Assembly (NCBI GenBank): GCA_021296135.1
Contig: JAGWAZ010000010.1
Location: forward strand, 1-43,360
Length of the DNA: 43,360 bases
Direction of reading: 5' to 3'
Source of the DNA: Chlorobiota bacterium
GTDB taxonomy: Bacteria > Bacteroidota > Ignavibacteria > OLB7
The notes below the pieces were generated by a model, which saw only the letters and a list, made by a program, of their open reading frames with translations, did not search any database and was not told the origin of the DNA. Within the stretch, counting starts at the first letter, position 1; each line of letters opens with the position of its first letter. The position numbers and the translations under genes were made by a program. This document shows positions 9,007 to 18,968 of this stretch, in pieces.

Positions 9007-11043
9007 ATGAACTTCAAGAGAACACTGTTCGGTTTGCTCGGAGGTGTTGTTCTAATGCTCGTCGCTCTGGTCACGAAGTCAGAGGCGCAGATCTGGATGG
9101 AATTCACGGTAAACATCGAGAACCGGATCTATCAGCCGCTTGTTGGGGGTCAAGCGATTCCTCGGAGTAATTTTGTTGACCTCTCCAGTAACTCCGTGAA
9201 CCCGGACGATGGTGTTACCAGAACAGCGATTCCTCTCGGTTTTGAGATCGAGTATGACGGACAGCGTTTCGATCGCATTTTTGTGTCGATCAACGGTTTT
9301 TGCAGCTTTGACGGTCGATATATTGTCAATGATCCGTTCACACTCTTCACGCCAACAAACGGCCCGAATCTGACGTTGGCTCCGTTTTTTGGAGATCACT
9401 ACTATCGTGCGCCAGGTATCGATACTCGGGATGTTCAGGATCTTCAAGGACGTCCTTTCTCGGCAACAACAATAAGGTGGCGGCAGAATGCGGCTACTTC
9501 GGATCCGAAAGGTCTGAATCGCCGTTCGTTTGTTGTGGAGTGGGAGGATTTAAACATCAACTATCACTTCGATCCAGATGATGTGGATAATCCTTTCTCG
9601 CCAAACCGCCAGGCACAGGCCCCTTCAATTGGCAGCTTCCAAGTCTGGATCTTTGAGGCGGATCCGAACAACATTCCTTCAAAGAAGGGAACAATTGAGT
9701 TCCACTATGGAACTGTAGGTCCTGTCGTTAAGCTCAGTGGCGCTTCGGTCGGTATCGAAGATGAACCTGCTGTACCAAACGGCAGGACAACATGGATTAA
9801 TGCAGTAACCTTCGCTCAGACAGGAGACCAGGTTCTTGCTCGTACGGATAGACGTTATACGAACGACTGGCCTCCAAGTGGACTTCCGGGACGAATCTTT
9901 GTTTTTGACACAGACAGTTCGGCAGGTGTCCCTGGATGGGGAGATGGAGATGCGACCTTGACACAAATTGATCCAAGCGTTCCGCCGAACGTCCGGGCGG
10001 ATCAACGCCTCTTCGTAACGATGGCAGATGTTATCAGGATCCTTCGCCATCAAGCAAGACAGAACGTCGACTTTAGTACAGCGGTAAACCGTCATGGATA
10101 TCATGGAGACGTTAACCATAACGGACGTTTTTATTGGTCGACAAGTAACTATAATAACACCGGTGATTCAATCCTTTTGGGTCAGGTCCAGCAATATAAG
10201 GTCTTCTGGCCGATCAAGCACACAAATGAGAACTTGCCGTTCCCGAATGACAATACGTTTAACGGCTTCCTCTTTGATGCTGATGAGTTTGATGCAGGGT
10301 TGATTATGGAGTATCTGGCAGCGAAGTTGCCAGTCCTTCCATGGTTGTTCGGAAAGGTTGTTCCATCAATGGCAGCAAGCGATGTTGTCCTTGGGGAGAA
10401 CGCGATAGTCACTGGAAAGCGGGTTAAGATTCCGGTCACGTTGAATGGCTATAACAGCGGCCCACTCGGCATCAAGTTGCGTGTTGCTGAGGGGACGAAA
10501 ATTCTTGAGGTCTACACACCCGAGATGAACGATCATCGGCAAAGCCTTGCGGTTGCTGGTGAGTCGGTTGTTTCGATTGCCGGTGCAGGCCAATTCGAGC
10601 CAGGTGATGTTGTTGCCACGATTGTGGTTGAAGCCAATGGCAATGGCGATGTAGTCTTTGAGAACGTTGTGTTCAACGAAAAGGAGATCGGACTGAAGAA
10701 GTTCAACATTCATGGTACGGCCAACATTCATGGTACGGCGGTCGGAACTACTGGTGATCTGACCATAAGCAATCCCTTCCCTAATCCAATGAATGTGAAT
10801 GCAAACGCAACGATAACATTTGACTATAGAGTACCTACTGATGGTCAGGTACAGATTCGGGTTTTCGATATGCTTGGCAAGGAGATCGCAACGATCCTTG
10901 ATACCGAGCTGAGGTCAGGCACATACAGTGCGGAGTGGAATGGTCGCGATGCTTCCGGTGCACAAGTCAACGCTGGAGTCTACATGCTCCGTGTTGAAGC
11001 CGCGGGACGTAGCGGAGTCACTCGCGTACAGGTAGTGCGATAA
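9007..11043 (+). CDS. Secreted protein with dockerin-like segment, cohesin-like segment and T9SS type A sorting domain
   Basis: ORF 8962..11043; start refined to ATG 9007 (AGAGGAGAGATAAC upstream), signal MNFKRTLFGLLGGVVLMLVALVTKSEAQ; GDVNHNGRFYW; C-term NPFPNPMNVNANATITFDY...GVYMLRVEAAGRSGVTRVQVVR. Confidence 0.8.
   Translation: MNFKRTLFGLLGGVVLMLVALVTKSEAQIWMEFTVNIENRIYQPLVGGQAIPRSNFVDLSSNSVNPDDGVTRTAIPLGFEIEYDGQRFDRIFVSINGFCSFDGRYIVNDPFTLFTPTNGPNLTLAPFFGDHYYRAPGIDTRDVQDLQGRPFSATTIRWRQNAATSDPKGLNRRSFVVEWEDLNINYHFDPDDVDNPFSPNRQAQAPSIGSFQVWIFEADPNNIPSKKGTIEFHYGTVGPVVKLSGASVGIEDEPAVPNGRTTWINAVTFAQTGDQVLARTDRRYTNDWPPSGLPGRIFVFDTDSSAGVPGWGDGDATLTQIDPSVPPNVRADQRLFVTMADVIRILRHQARQNVDFSTAVNRHGYHGDVNHNGRFYWSTSNYNNTGDSILLGQVQQYKVFWPIKHTNENLPFPNDNTFNGFLFDADEFDAGLIMEYLAAKLPVLPWLFGKVVPSMAASDVVLGENAIVTGKRVKIPVTLNGYNSGPLGIKLRVAEGTKILEVYTPEMNDHRQSLAVAGESVVSIAGAGQFEPGDVVATIVVEANGNGDVVFENVVFNEKEIGLKKFNIHGTANIHGTAVGTTGDLTISNPFPNPMNVNANATITFDYRVPTDGQVQIRVFDMLGKEIATILDTELRSGTYSAEWNGRDASGAQVNAGVYMLRVEAAGRSGVTRVQVVR
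10705..10740 (+). repeat. 18-bp tandem duplication (NIHGTA x2)
   Basis: aacattcatggtacggcc / aacattcatggtacggcg, in frame, just before the sorting domain. Confidence 0.95.
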
Positions 11044-11056
11044 GTTTTCCGAGATT

Positions 11057-11089
11057 GATGGGCGAGAGAAAAAACTGGTCTCGCCCATC
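11057..11089 (+). terminator. Intergenic hairpin
   Basis: GATGGGCGAGA-gaaaaaactgg-TCTCGCCCATC, 11-bp perfect stem 14 nt after stop 11043; no poly-T. Confidence 0.55.
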
Positions 11090-11138
11090 ATATCCGGAAA
11101 TGTTGATCACCTTCACGACTAAAGAGAGAGGCGGAGTT

Positions 11139-12533
11139 ATGAAGCCCGCAGGTGAAAAAGTAAAGGCTTATCGAAGCGAGGGAGATAGTCGGTGCAGAGA
11201 AGGCAAAGCTTTGTGTGTTGGAGTGCTGATTCTCTTTGCTCTTTCATTCTTGACAGAGCAAACGGCAGCACAAGAGAGACGTTCTTTGAGAGTTTGGGTC
11301 GATACGCTCGATCTTAATCTGTGTGCTATTGATGAGGACGTCCCGTTTGATAATTGGGGAGTCTGGCTCGAGACAGCTTCCGAAAGCGACACAGTAATTG
11401 GATTCCGTCCTCAGGATAGTGTGCTATCGTGCAGCATTGAGGTTCTATGGGATGTATCAAGAATTCGTCTTGAACCGCCTTATGCTCTAAGGCCGCCGCA
11501 AACATTGTTTGCACGGTTTTCTAGCAAGTTGCAGCAGGTGGATACCAATATTGGTCAGTTGTACATTGAAATGTCTGCTATGAATTTAAAAAGTCCTGCG
11601 GTCGGTACTGATATTCCACTTTTCTACATGAAAGGGCGTTTTCTAAAGACAGATACCGCAATCGGACCACCGGAAGGAGGTGCTAAGACAGATGCCTTCA
11701 AGATCATAGATGGAGATCTGAAGAGCAATATCAGCACAAGCCGATTTGTTCCCGGTTTTATTAGAGCTATCCGAGATACAACACCTGAGTATACCGGAAC
11801 GCTCAGGGCTTCTGAAGAAGATCTCGACACGAACAGAACCGATACAGTATCGTTGTTCATACGCAACTTTGCAAATCGCAAAGTACGTAAGGTTCGTTTC
11901 TCTTTGCATGCGGACACGATGACGTACAGGTTTATTGGTACAGTTGTGGCGGATATGGTGAGCGGGGTGAACTGGAGTGGGAAAGAAGTGAAAATAGCTC
12001 CTGATCTGATAACCGGACACTTCGTTTCGAAGACCGATATCAGTTCGGAGGATAGTCTGGTATTGCGAGTTGAGATAGAGCGAACAACAGACAGTGCTTT
12101 TTTCAGCTTTTTGACAATAGATGAGTTTGGTGTAAATGACGAATCCTGTCTTGGGAAGTTAGTTGTTGAGAGAGGGAGCGTATCGGGTAAAAAAATACCT
12201 GTTCGTGATTCGGTCGATACAACAATGAGTTTAGCCAGAAGGGAAAGAGACCTTTATGGAGGAATACAGGTCGTCAGTCTGTCACAAGGGAATGCTCTTC
12301 AGATTATTACGACAGGGCGTTCACTGCAAAGTATTTCGATGTACGATGTAACCGGTATTCGCATTAAGCATTGGGCTGATTTCACAGCCGGAAAGGAAGT
12401 AATAGTAAACATGGAACAAAAATTGCAGAGTGGAATGTACTTCCTTGTGATCCGGGATATAGCCGGCAATATTTGGAATAGGCAATTCATACAACAAACA
12501 ACGGTAAATTATTCACTATTACCACAGGAGTAG
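11139..12533 (+). CDS. Secreted protein with cohesin-like N-terminal region and T9SS-like C-terminal domain
   Basis: ORF 11055..12533; likely start ATG 11139 (MKPAGEKVKAYRSEG...). Hydrophobic segment ALCVGVLILFALSFLTEQTAAQ; C-term SISMYDVTGIRIKHWADF...LQSGMYFLVIRDIAGNIWNRQFIQQ. Confidence 0.7.
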   Translation: MKPAGEKVKAYRSEGDSRCREGKALCVGVLILFALSFLTEQTAAQERRSLRVWVDTLDLNLCAIDEDVPFDNWGVWLETASESDTVIGFRPQDSVLSCSIEVLWDVSRIRLEPPYALRPPQTLFARFSSKLQQVDTNIGQLYIEMSAMNLKSPAVGTDIPLFYMKGRFLKTDTAIGPPEGGAKTDAFKIIDGDLKSNISTSRFVPGFIRAIRDTTPEYTGTLRASEEDLDTNRTDTVSLFIRNFANRKVRKVRFSLHADTMTYRFIGTVVADMVSGVNWSGKEVKIAPDLITGHFVSKTDISSEDSLVLRVEIERTTDSAFFSFLTIDEFGVNDESCLGKLVVERGSVSGKKIPVRDSVDTTMSLARRERDLYGGIQVVSLSQGNALQIITTGRSLQSISMYDVTGIRIKHWADFTAGKEVIVNMEQKLQSGMYFLVIRDIAGNIWNRQFIQQTTVNYSLLPQE

Positions 12534-12537
12534 ATCC

Positions 12538-15528
12538 ATGCGTAAACGCTATTGGTTCTTGGGGATTCGATTAGTAGTGATCTTGGCTCTGGTCGTCATG
12601 AGCACTTCAATTGTTCATGCGCAGAGTGAAAAGTACCTGCCAACGCTCTCCTTACAGAAAAAGTCGCCAACCAATAATCCCGGTGGCGACGTTGTAAGTG
12701 GTGACACGGTCTACGCGTCAGAACCGGCCTTCAACGAGAAACGGTTTTTGAGGTTACCGGTCTTCATTCATAACTGTCTTAACTTATTAGCAAGTCAGAA
12801 TCCGGTTGGACATCCTGGCGAGCCCATTCTCGGCTTCCGCTTCCAGATGCAGTATAACAACTGTATGTTGAGGGCAGTGGGTGTATCAAAGCGCGGAGCG
12901 CTTCCACAGGATGTAGATGTTCTTGCAAAGCACTTTAACTTGAGTTGGCAAACCGAAGCAGAACCGAACTACAAGTTCTCCACAACGGGAGGTTCGTCTG
13001 CGTTTGGCGATCGGATAACTATTACGGGAAGCTCATCACTGCCGTTACCACGTTCTCCGCTTTCAGGGACTTCGAGTCGGGACTGTGACGACTTCGATTA
13101 CACACCATTCCTCTACGTTGTTTTTGAGGTTATTGGTAATGCCCAGGGGGGCACGTGCGCTATTACTACAGACCAGATAGTTCTGGTTCGTGACTCGATT
13201 CGCTGGAATAACTATAGTCCGGCAAATGTCACACCGGAAATGATCGCACGCGGTTTCGCTCCGGTTCAGCTCGGTGTTTTCCCACAGCCAGTTTTCCCGA
13301 TTATGTTCCCAAACAACTATGGGTCGACAATTGTTCAGATCACGCGCCGTCCGCGTATCAATCTGATTCCGAATTCGCAGGTTGTGCGGAGGAATTCCAC
13401 GGACGACTCGAACTATGAGTTGGTCTTCCCGATGCAGACACAGTTTGGTAACGTGCGGCGCATTTTCCGCGGGTTAAAAATCGCCAATGGAATTGCCGGG
13501 ACATTCTTGCGTAATCTGATTGTGGAAACCGATCAGCCATGGCTCCGGATTGATACGAATGATCCTAGTACTGGGCCAGGAGTTAGGTCTGGTCAGCGTA
13601 GAGTGATTATTCGTAATTCTGTTAGCGGTGGTGGGGACTTCTTCAACATAGTTGCTAATCCGGAGATGTTACCATCACCGCCAGATGATTATCCGACTCC
13701 TGGTATTTATGAGGGCTTTGTTACGGTTCGCTCGGTAGATGCCCAGAACAGTGCAGTTCGTCTTCGTGTATTGTTGATTGTGAATCGGAACCCGCTTGAG
13801 AGTGGCTTAGATATAACCACGGAGCCTAGAAACACACGCGGCATTCTGATGAAGCTGCGTAGCTCAGCAGATCCGCTGCAAGATGAAACCTACTTGACAA
13901 TGGGAACTGGTATCGGAGCGACTGACGGCGTCGATTCTCTATTTGGAGAATTGGAGGCCGGTGTTCCACCAGCAGCCGGAAACTTCTATGCTCGTTTCTT
14001 CCCACCATCATCATTAGACGACTTTAACGGGTTGGTTGATGGTCGTGGACTCTATACAACGCCTGGCCGTGTTCCTGAAGCAACGAATAGCGAAGCAAGC
14101 ATTGACATTCGCAACTATGACATCGAGACAATTCACACGTACTGCGTCGACTTCGATGTCAATGACGTCAATGACTACCCGGTCGTTTTGGAGTACGATC
14201 TAAATGACATTCCAGTGGGAGCGCAACTCTTCTTCAAGCAGAATATAGCTGGTGTCGAACAGGTTCTGAACATGCGGACAGAGGGAGCCATCATTGGCAC
14301 TACTGGTCGTGCAATCTTTATTGTCGACCCAAATGTGAAGTCGTTCTGCATTGATTATTTGTTGCCGCGTGTTGTTCAGTTCCCGGAGATCAATCGGGGC
14401 TGGAACTTTATTTCGTTGCCTGTCGATCCATCCGATCCGAATGCATTGGCAGTCTTCCCGAACTCAAACTCGGGTGCGCTACGGTTCTCGCAGAACCATT
14501 ATGCAAAGGAGGATGAAGTTCGCGCTGGCATAGGATACTTCGTTAAGTATAGCGATGTTCTTGATGAAACAGTTCCCGGTGTGCCTGTCTCGTTGATTCA
14601 TGAGGGCCTGACAAAACATAGGATCCGCCTCTTCGAGGGCTGGAATACGGTCGGTGCACTTTCCGTACCGACAACTGTTGCCGGTATTCAATTCGGACCA
14701 TTCCAAGGTAACCCGGTTCCGTCACTTGATGGTGAGATCTATCGCTATCTGACCAGTCGTGGTTATGAGCAGACTTCCCGTATTATTCCAGGTTATGGTT
14801 ACTGGATCAAGGTAACGAGAACTGGTTGGTATCGTCTTGAGCAGAGAGAGCCGATCAGATCGAAAGGTGTTGCGGGTGAGGTTGTCAAGCCATATCGTGC
14901 TCTCAACAATCTGACGATTGCCGACAACGAACAGCGTGGTAACTCACAGCTCTGGTTTGGCTTTGGTGACGTTGATAACAAGCGGTACCAAATACCACCG
15001 GTTCCGGGTGAGGGATTGTTCGATGTCCGTTTCGATAACAACGGATTTGTCAGTGCGTCCCTTGATTGCAATGGCGAGCACGTTGTAGAGTTGAGCGGCA
15101 TGAGCTATCCGGTAGTTCTCACGGTTGAGAACGTTGATGCAACGTATATGGTTACGGATGCCGAGACTAGTGCATATATCGGCGAGTTCACAGCTGGTGA
15201 GACAGGCGCGGTCCGTATCAACAATGTACTGACGAAGTCAGTGAAGCTGACGCGCGTTCCGTCATCGACGATTGACCTGGGTGAGGCATATCCGAACCCG
15301 GTCATCGACGAGATGAGGTTCGACATCGCCGTTCCTGGTGAGCGCTATGTCACTGTTGGTCTCTACAACTCATTAGGTGAGAAAGTAGCTGATCTCTTTG
15401 ACGGTGCGATTACAGATCATGAGTCAGTCGAGTTTAACACCAAGGGACTGAATGCAGGCGTTTATCTCTACAAGATGACGACTTCATACGGTGAAACCGA
15501 GCTTCGTCACGTGGTAATTGCACGATAA
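12538..15528 (+). CDS. Large secreted protein with cohesin-like domain and T9SS type A sorting domain
   Basis: Signal MRKRYWFLGIRLVVILALVVMSTSIVHAQ; RGWNFISLPVDP...FEGWNTVGAL...GYGYWIKV module; C-term LGEAYPNPVIDEMRFDIAV...GVYLYKMTTSYGETELRHVVIAR. Confidence 0.85.
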   Translation: MRKRYWFLGIRLVVILALVVMSTSIVHAQSEKYLPTLSLQKKSPTNNPGGDVVSGDTVYASEPAFNEKRFLRLPVFIHNCLNLLASQNPVGHPGEPILGFRFQMQYNNCMLRAVGVSKRGALPQDVDVLAKHFNLSWQTEAEPNYKFSTTGGSSAFGDRITITGSSSLPLPRSPLSGTSSRDCDDFDYTPFLYVVFEVIGNAQGGTCAITTDQIVLVRDSIRWNNYSPANVTPEMIARGFAPVQLGVFPQPVFPIMFPNNYGSTIVQITRRPRINLIPNSQVVRRNSTDDSNYELVFPMQTQFGNVRRIFRGLKIANGIAGTFLRNLIVETDQPWLRIDTNDPSTGPGVRSGQRRVIIRNSVSGGGDFFNIVANPEMLPSPPDDYPTPGIYEGFVTVRSVDAQNSAVRLRVLLIVNRNPLESGLDITTEPRNTRGILMKLRSSADPLQDETYLTMGTGIGATDGVDSLFGELEAGVPPAAGNFYARFFPPSSLDDFNGLVDGRGLYTTPGRVPEATNSEASIDIRNYDIETIHTYCVDFDVNDVNDYPVVLEYDLNDIPVGAQLFFKQNIAGVEQVLNMRTEGAIIGTTGRAIFIVDPNVKSFCIDYLLPRVVQFPEINRGWNFISLPVDPSDPNALAVFPNSNSGALRFSQNHYAKEDEVRAGIGYFVKYSDVLDETVPGVPVSLIHEGLTKHRIRLFEGWNTVGALSVPTTVAGIQFGPFQGNPVPSLDGEIYRYLTSRGYEQTSRIIPGYGYWIKVTRTGWYRLEQREPIRSKGVAGEVVKPYRALNNLTIADNEQRGNSQLWFGFGDVDNKRYQIPPVPGEGLFDVRFDNNGFVSASLDCNGEHVVELSGMSYPVVLTVENVDATYMVTDAETSAYIGEFTAGETGAVRINNVLTKSVKLTRVPSSTIDLGEAYPNPVIDEMRFDIAVPGERYVTVGLYNSLGEKVADLFDGAITDHESVEFNTKGLNAGVYLYKMTTSYGETELRHVVIAR

Positions 15529-15584
15529 CGAAGAATGCTGTGTGGAGTCTTGCCTCGGCAAGCGTAATCCGCACAGATAGTAAT

Positions 15585-15618
15585 AAGGGCGGACTCGACA
15601 AGATCGAGTTCGCCTTTT
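15585..15618 (+). terminator. Rho-independent terminator
   Basis: AAGGGCGGACTCGA-caaga-TCGAGTTCGCCTTTT, stem with wobble pairs, ends in TTTT; preceded by a second hairpin around 15540-15575 (CTTGC-CTCG-GCAAG). Confidence 0.8.
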
Positions 15619-15658
15619 GTTATAGAGTCTTTCTATGCAAACTCTAAAGAGGAAGAGT

Positions 15659-16504
15659 ATGAAATTAATGATAAGGTCAGTGCTAATTCTTGTTGTTGGA
15701 ATAATAACAACATCCTATCAGCTTAGATCACAAGATAGAATAGTTGACATTGTTGGTACTCTTCGTTTTTCTTCAGAGCGGTCAAGTATTATATATAATC
15801 TGTCATACGGAGTTGGTACTAATTATACAGATACTACGGAGAGGGAGTATGAAGAGTCCGTCCCACCCTTTTTACCTCCGGGTGGTTATCTGATCGTATT
15901 TGAACGGGAGTGCACTCCCAGTGATGGTGATCCACCGTGTTATTGGAAACAGGATCTCAGAGGAATTCCTGACTCTGTAGGTGACCAATTGAGGACACAA
16001 TTTGCTCTTAAGTACAATATTCACATACATAATCAGACGGGTGCTGGATTTCAACTAAGTATTCTAAACTCAGATTGGCCCGTTGGCGTAGATTCTGTGA
16101 ACATAGTAGATCCGAATGTTCCAACAGCCTTTAACGAAACGTTTACTGGGCCCGCTATAGTTACCATAGAGGATGAATTTACGGCTCGACTGGCTGTTAC
16201 GGCGTATTATAACCTCGCGACATTGTCGGTTATGGATTTCATCCAGGGGACTTCGGAGAAGCAATTACACATCGGTCCAAATCCCTCATTTAGAGAGACT
16301 ACAGTTGTTACTGAAATGCGACCAGGTGATCGGATCATTGTGATGAATCTCATGGGAGAGACTGTATTGTCGCGGGAAATCACTGAATCTACCAACCGAT
16401 TTGTGTTACCTATAGAAGGTCTGACTGAGGGAATGTATATCGTAGCATATAAAGATGCCAACGGATTACTTACTGCGCAGAGCAAAATGCAAATTATCCG
16501 GTAA
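15659..16504 (+). CDS. Small secreted protein with T9SS-like sorting domain
   Basis: ORF 15635..16504; likely start ATG 15659 (MKLMIRSVLILVVGIITTSYQLRSQ); C-term HIGPNPSFRETTVVTEMRPGDRIIVMNLMGETVLSREI...EGMYIVAYKDANGLLTAQSKMQIIR. Confidence 0.75.
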   Translation: MKLMIRSVLILVVGIITTSYQLRSQDRIVDIVGTLRFSSERSSIIYNLSYGVGTNYTDTTEREYEESVPPFLPPGGYLIVFERECTPSDGDPPCYWKQDLRGIPDSVGDQLRTQFALKYNIHIHNQTGAGFQLSILNSDWPVGVDSVNIVDPNVPTAFNETFTGPAIVTIEDEFTARLAVTAYYNLATLSVMDFIQGTSEKQLHIGPNPSFRETTVVTEMRPGDRIIVMNLMGETVLSREITESTNRFVLPIEGLTEGMYIVAYKDANGLLTAQSKMQIIR

Positions 16505-16684
16505 GATCGATGCTGTTATGTGGTTGCAAGGTTGCCTCAGTCTTTCAGGATGTCACAATGGAAATCTTATTGCAATTCAACCACGAGCGATACGTGTTAA
16601 ACGATATTGCTCTCAATCCATCAGAGAAAGGTCTCAAATCTAGAGATGATCTATTATTCTTTTATATAAACGGAACACAGCAAT

Positions 16685-17218
16685 ATGCGAATCAAGAACC
16701 TTATTCCGACAGCCATTCTTGCTCTCTTTGTTACCGGAGTAGGTCTGATGGCACAGAACCTGTCAACTCTCGATATTCCCCTTGAAACACCTGACGGAGA
16801 CCAAACATCAATTGCCGAAATCGGAGCCGACAAGGTTACTATTGTCAGTTTTGGTGCAACATGGTGTGTGCCATGCAAAAAGGAGATGAAGGCGATCAAC
16901 GAGATTTATAGCGAGCTGCAGGACAAAGGTGTGGAGTACATAGCAGTCTTTATCGATAATACCAAGACGATGGCAAAGGTTGGGCCTTACGTAAAGGGAA
17001 AGAAGTTCAAGTTTCCTGTTTTGCTCGATCCGAATAGTGAAGTCTTTGAGACAGTGAATGGCACGGAGGTTCCGTATGCGTTAATCTATGACCAGAATGG
17101 TGAACTGCAGTTCAAGCATGACGGATATCTCGACGGGGATGAAGAGCATATAAAAGAGGAGGCATTCAGTTTGACTGAGAGCCCGGAGAATGGCTCTGAG
17201 GCTGAATCGGGTATGTAA
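16685..17218 (+). CDS. TlpA/ResA-like thioredoxin-fold protein
   Basis: Signal peptide; VTIVSFGATWCVPCKKEMKAINEIYSEL with CxxC (CVPC); acidic C-terminal tail. Confidence 0.88.
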   Translation: MRIKNLIPTAILALFVTGVGLMAQNLSTLDIPLETPDGDQTSIAEIGADKVTIVSFGATWCVPCKKEMKAINEIYSELQDKGVEYIAVFIDNTKTMAKVGPYVKGKKFKFPVLLDPNSEVFETVNGTEVPYALIYDQNGELQFKHDGYLDGDEEHIKEEAFSLTESPENGSEAESGM

Positions 17219-17247
17219 AATAATAGTTCATTCAGAGCCTCTTTTTT
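17192..17247 (+). terminator. Possible terminator of the tlpA-like gene
   Basis: GGCTCTGA...TCAGAGCC followed by TCTTTTTT; long loop. Confidence 0.5.
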
Positions 17248-17391
17248 AATTGTGACGGAATTCCTGATGTTTGATGTGTAGCTGGAGACTTATGCACTAA
17301 CTTGCTGGCTAAGATGAGGAGACCACAGATTCCCTTTCTGAATTCTCTTACGAGAAGATTGAACAAGAATCAGATAACTACCGTCAACACA

Positions 17392-17429
17392 GTATAAGAG
17401 CTGTATTCCGCCGGGTACGGCTCTTATAC
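17392..17429. terminator. Hairpin between convergent genes
   Basis: GTATAAGAGCTGTA-ttccgccggg-TACGGCTCTTATAC, 14-bp stem with one wobble, between the tlpA-like gene (+) and the aldehyde dehydrogenase (-). Confidence 0.6.
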
Positions 17430-17459
17430 AAAGTTGCGTCCAACAGCCCGGCTCTCCCC

Positions 17460-18968
17460 TCACAGCTTCACACACACGTTTCTCAACTCACTGTAGAAGT
17501 TCACCGAGTGGATCCCACCTTCCCGTCCAATTCCACTGATACCGGTTCCTCCAAAGGGAGTCCGCAGGTCACGTAGGAGCCAACTGTTGATCCAGGTTAT
17601 ACCGACGTCGATCTGTGCGGCAAGCCGGTGAGCGCGAGACAGGTTTTGTGTCCAGAGTGCAGCGCAGAGTCCGTACTCCGTATCGTTTGCCATCGCAAGG
17701 GCTTCTTCTTCTGAATCGAACGGCTGCACATGGCAGACAGGGCCAAAAACTTCTTCTTTCACTACACGAGCATTCTCGGAGAGACCTGTCAGGATTGTCG
17801 GCTGCACAAATGAACCGTTACTGTATGGATCCTCAAGCTCTGGTACTCCGCCGCCGGTCACAACCGTTCCTCCCTCTTCACGGGCAAGCTCGTAGTAACC
17901 CAACACTTTCTCGCGATGCTCTTTCGAGATCAGCGGCCCCATTGTCGTTGACCCCTGGAACGGATCACCCATCTTCAGTTTTCCGGCGCGGTCGGTCAGT
18001 GCCTCGACAAATCGATCGAAGATCGAACGTTCAACGTATACCCGCTCGGAACAGAGGCAGACCTGACCGCAGTTCGCAAACGTGGAACGGGCAACACCTG
18101 AAACGGCAGCACTAAAATCGGCGTCGGCAAAAACAAGCGCCGGGTTCTTCCCTCCCAATTCGAAGCTGACCGGTTTCACACCATCGGCAACTCTTTTCAT
18201 GATTGCAGCACCTGTCTGGCTCTCACCTGTAAAGGTAATCGCAGCCACATCAGGGTGCTGCGTCAGAGCCTCACCCGCCGAGCCGGGACCAAACCCATGT
18301 ACAACGTTGTAGACACCGGCCGGAACGCCGACCTCGTTCATCACCTCCCCAAGAAGCGTTGCCGTGCCGGGCGTCTCTTCCGATGGTTTCACCACAACAG
18401 TGTTTCCACAGGCAAGAGCCGGCGCAACTTTCCAGGTCATCAGCAAGAGTGGGAGGTTCCACGGACAGATGACACCGACAACGCCGAGCGGAACCCGGAT
18501 TGCGTAGTTGAGTGCACCAAATCCATCCTCGGTATCGGTCTGGTATGATTCGTTCGGGACGTTGCGAACAAGATTTGCAAAGAGACGGAAGTTTGCTGCT
18601 CCACGCGGAATGTCGATTGCCTTCGCCCAGGAAACGGGTTTGCCGGTGTCGGCAATCTCGGCTTCCAGGAACTCATCGAAACGGTCCATGATTCGATCGG
18701 CAACACGGGAGAGAAGATCGAGCCGGGCATTTGTCCCCATCTTCCCCCACTCACCACTCATTGCCCGTTTGGCAGCCTGCACAGCACGATCAACATCATC
18801 AACGTTGGCCTCAGAGACACGAGCTATCACCTGACCATTGACAGGATTAATGTCTTCGAACGTCGCCCCAATCGATGCGTCAACGTACTCACCGTTGATA
18901 AAAAGTCGATAGCTCTGGATTTTCGAGCTTCGATTTTCGAGTGTCGAATGAAGAAGTGTCTCGCTCAT
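17460..18968 (-). CDS. NAD(P)-dependent aldehyde dehydrogenase (2-hydroxymuconic/aminomuconic semialdehyde dehydrogenase-like)
   Basis: GVICPWNLPLLLMTWKVAPALACGNTVVVKPSE, FELGGKNPALVFADAD, FANCGQVCLCSERVYV catalytic Cys motif, EEVFGPV. Confidence 0.92.
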   Translation of the reverse strand: MSETLLHSTLENRSSKIQSYRLFINGEYVDASIGATFEDINPVNGQVIARVSEANVDDVDRAVQAAKRAMSGEWGKMGTNARLDLLSRVADRIMDRFDEFLEAEIADTGKPVSWAKAIDIPRGAANFRLFANLVRNVPNESYQTDTEDGFGALNYAIRVPLGVVGVICPWNLPLLLMTWKVAPALACGNTVVVKPSEETPGTATLLGEVMNEVGVPAGVYNVVHGFGPGSAGEALTQHPDVAAITFTGESQTGAAIMKRVADGVKPVSFELGGKNPALVFADADFSAAVSGVARSTFANCGQVCLCSERVYVERSIFDRFVEALTDRAGKLKMGDPFQGSTTMGPLISKEHREKVLGYYELAREEGGTVVTGGGVPELEDPYSNGSFVQPTILTGLSENARVVKEEVFGPVCHVQPFDSEEEALAMANDTEYGLCAALWTQNLSRAHRLAAQIDVGITWINSWLLRDLRTPFGGTGISGIGREGGIHSVNFYSELRNVCVKL

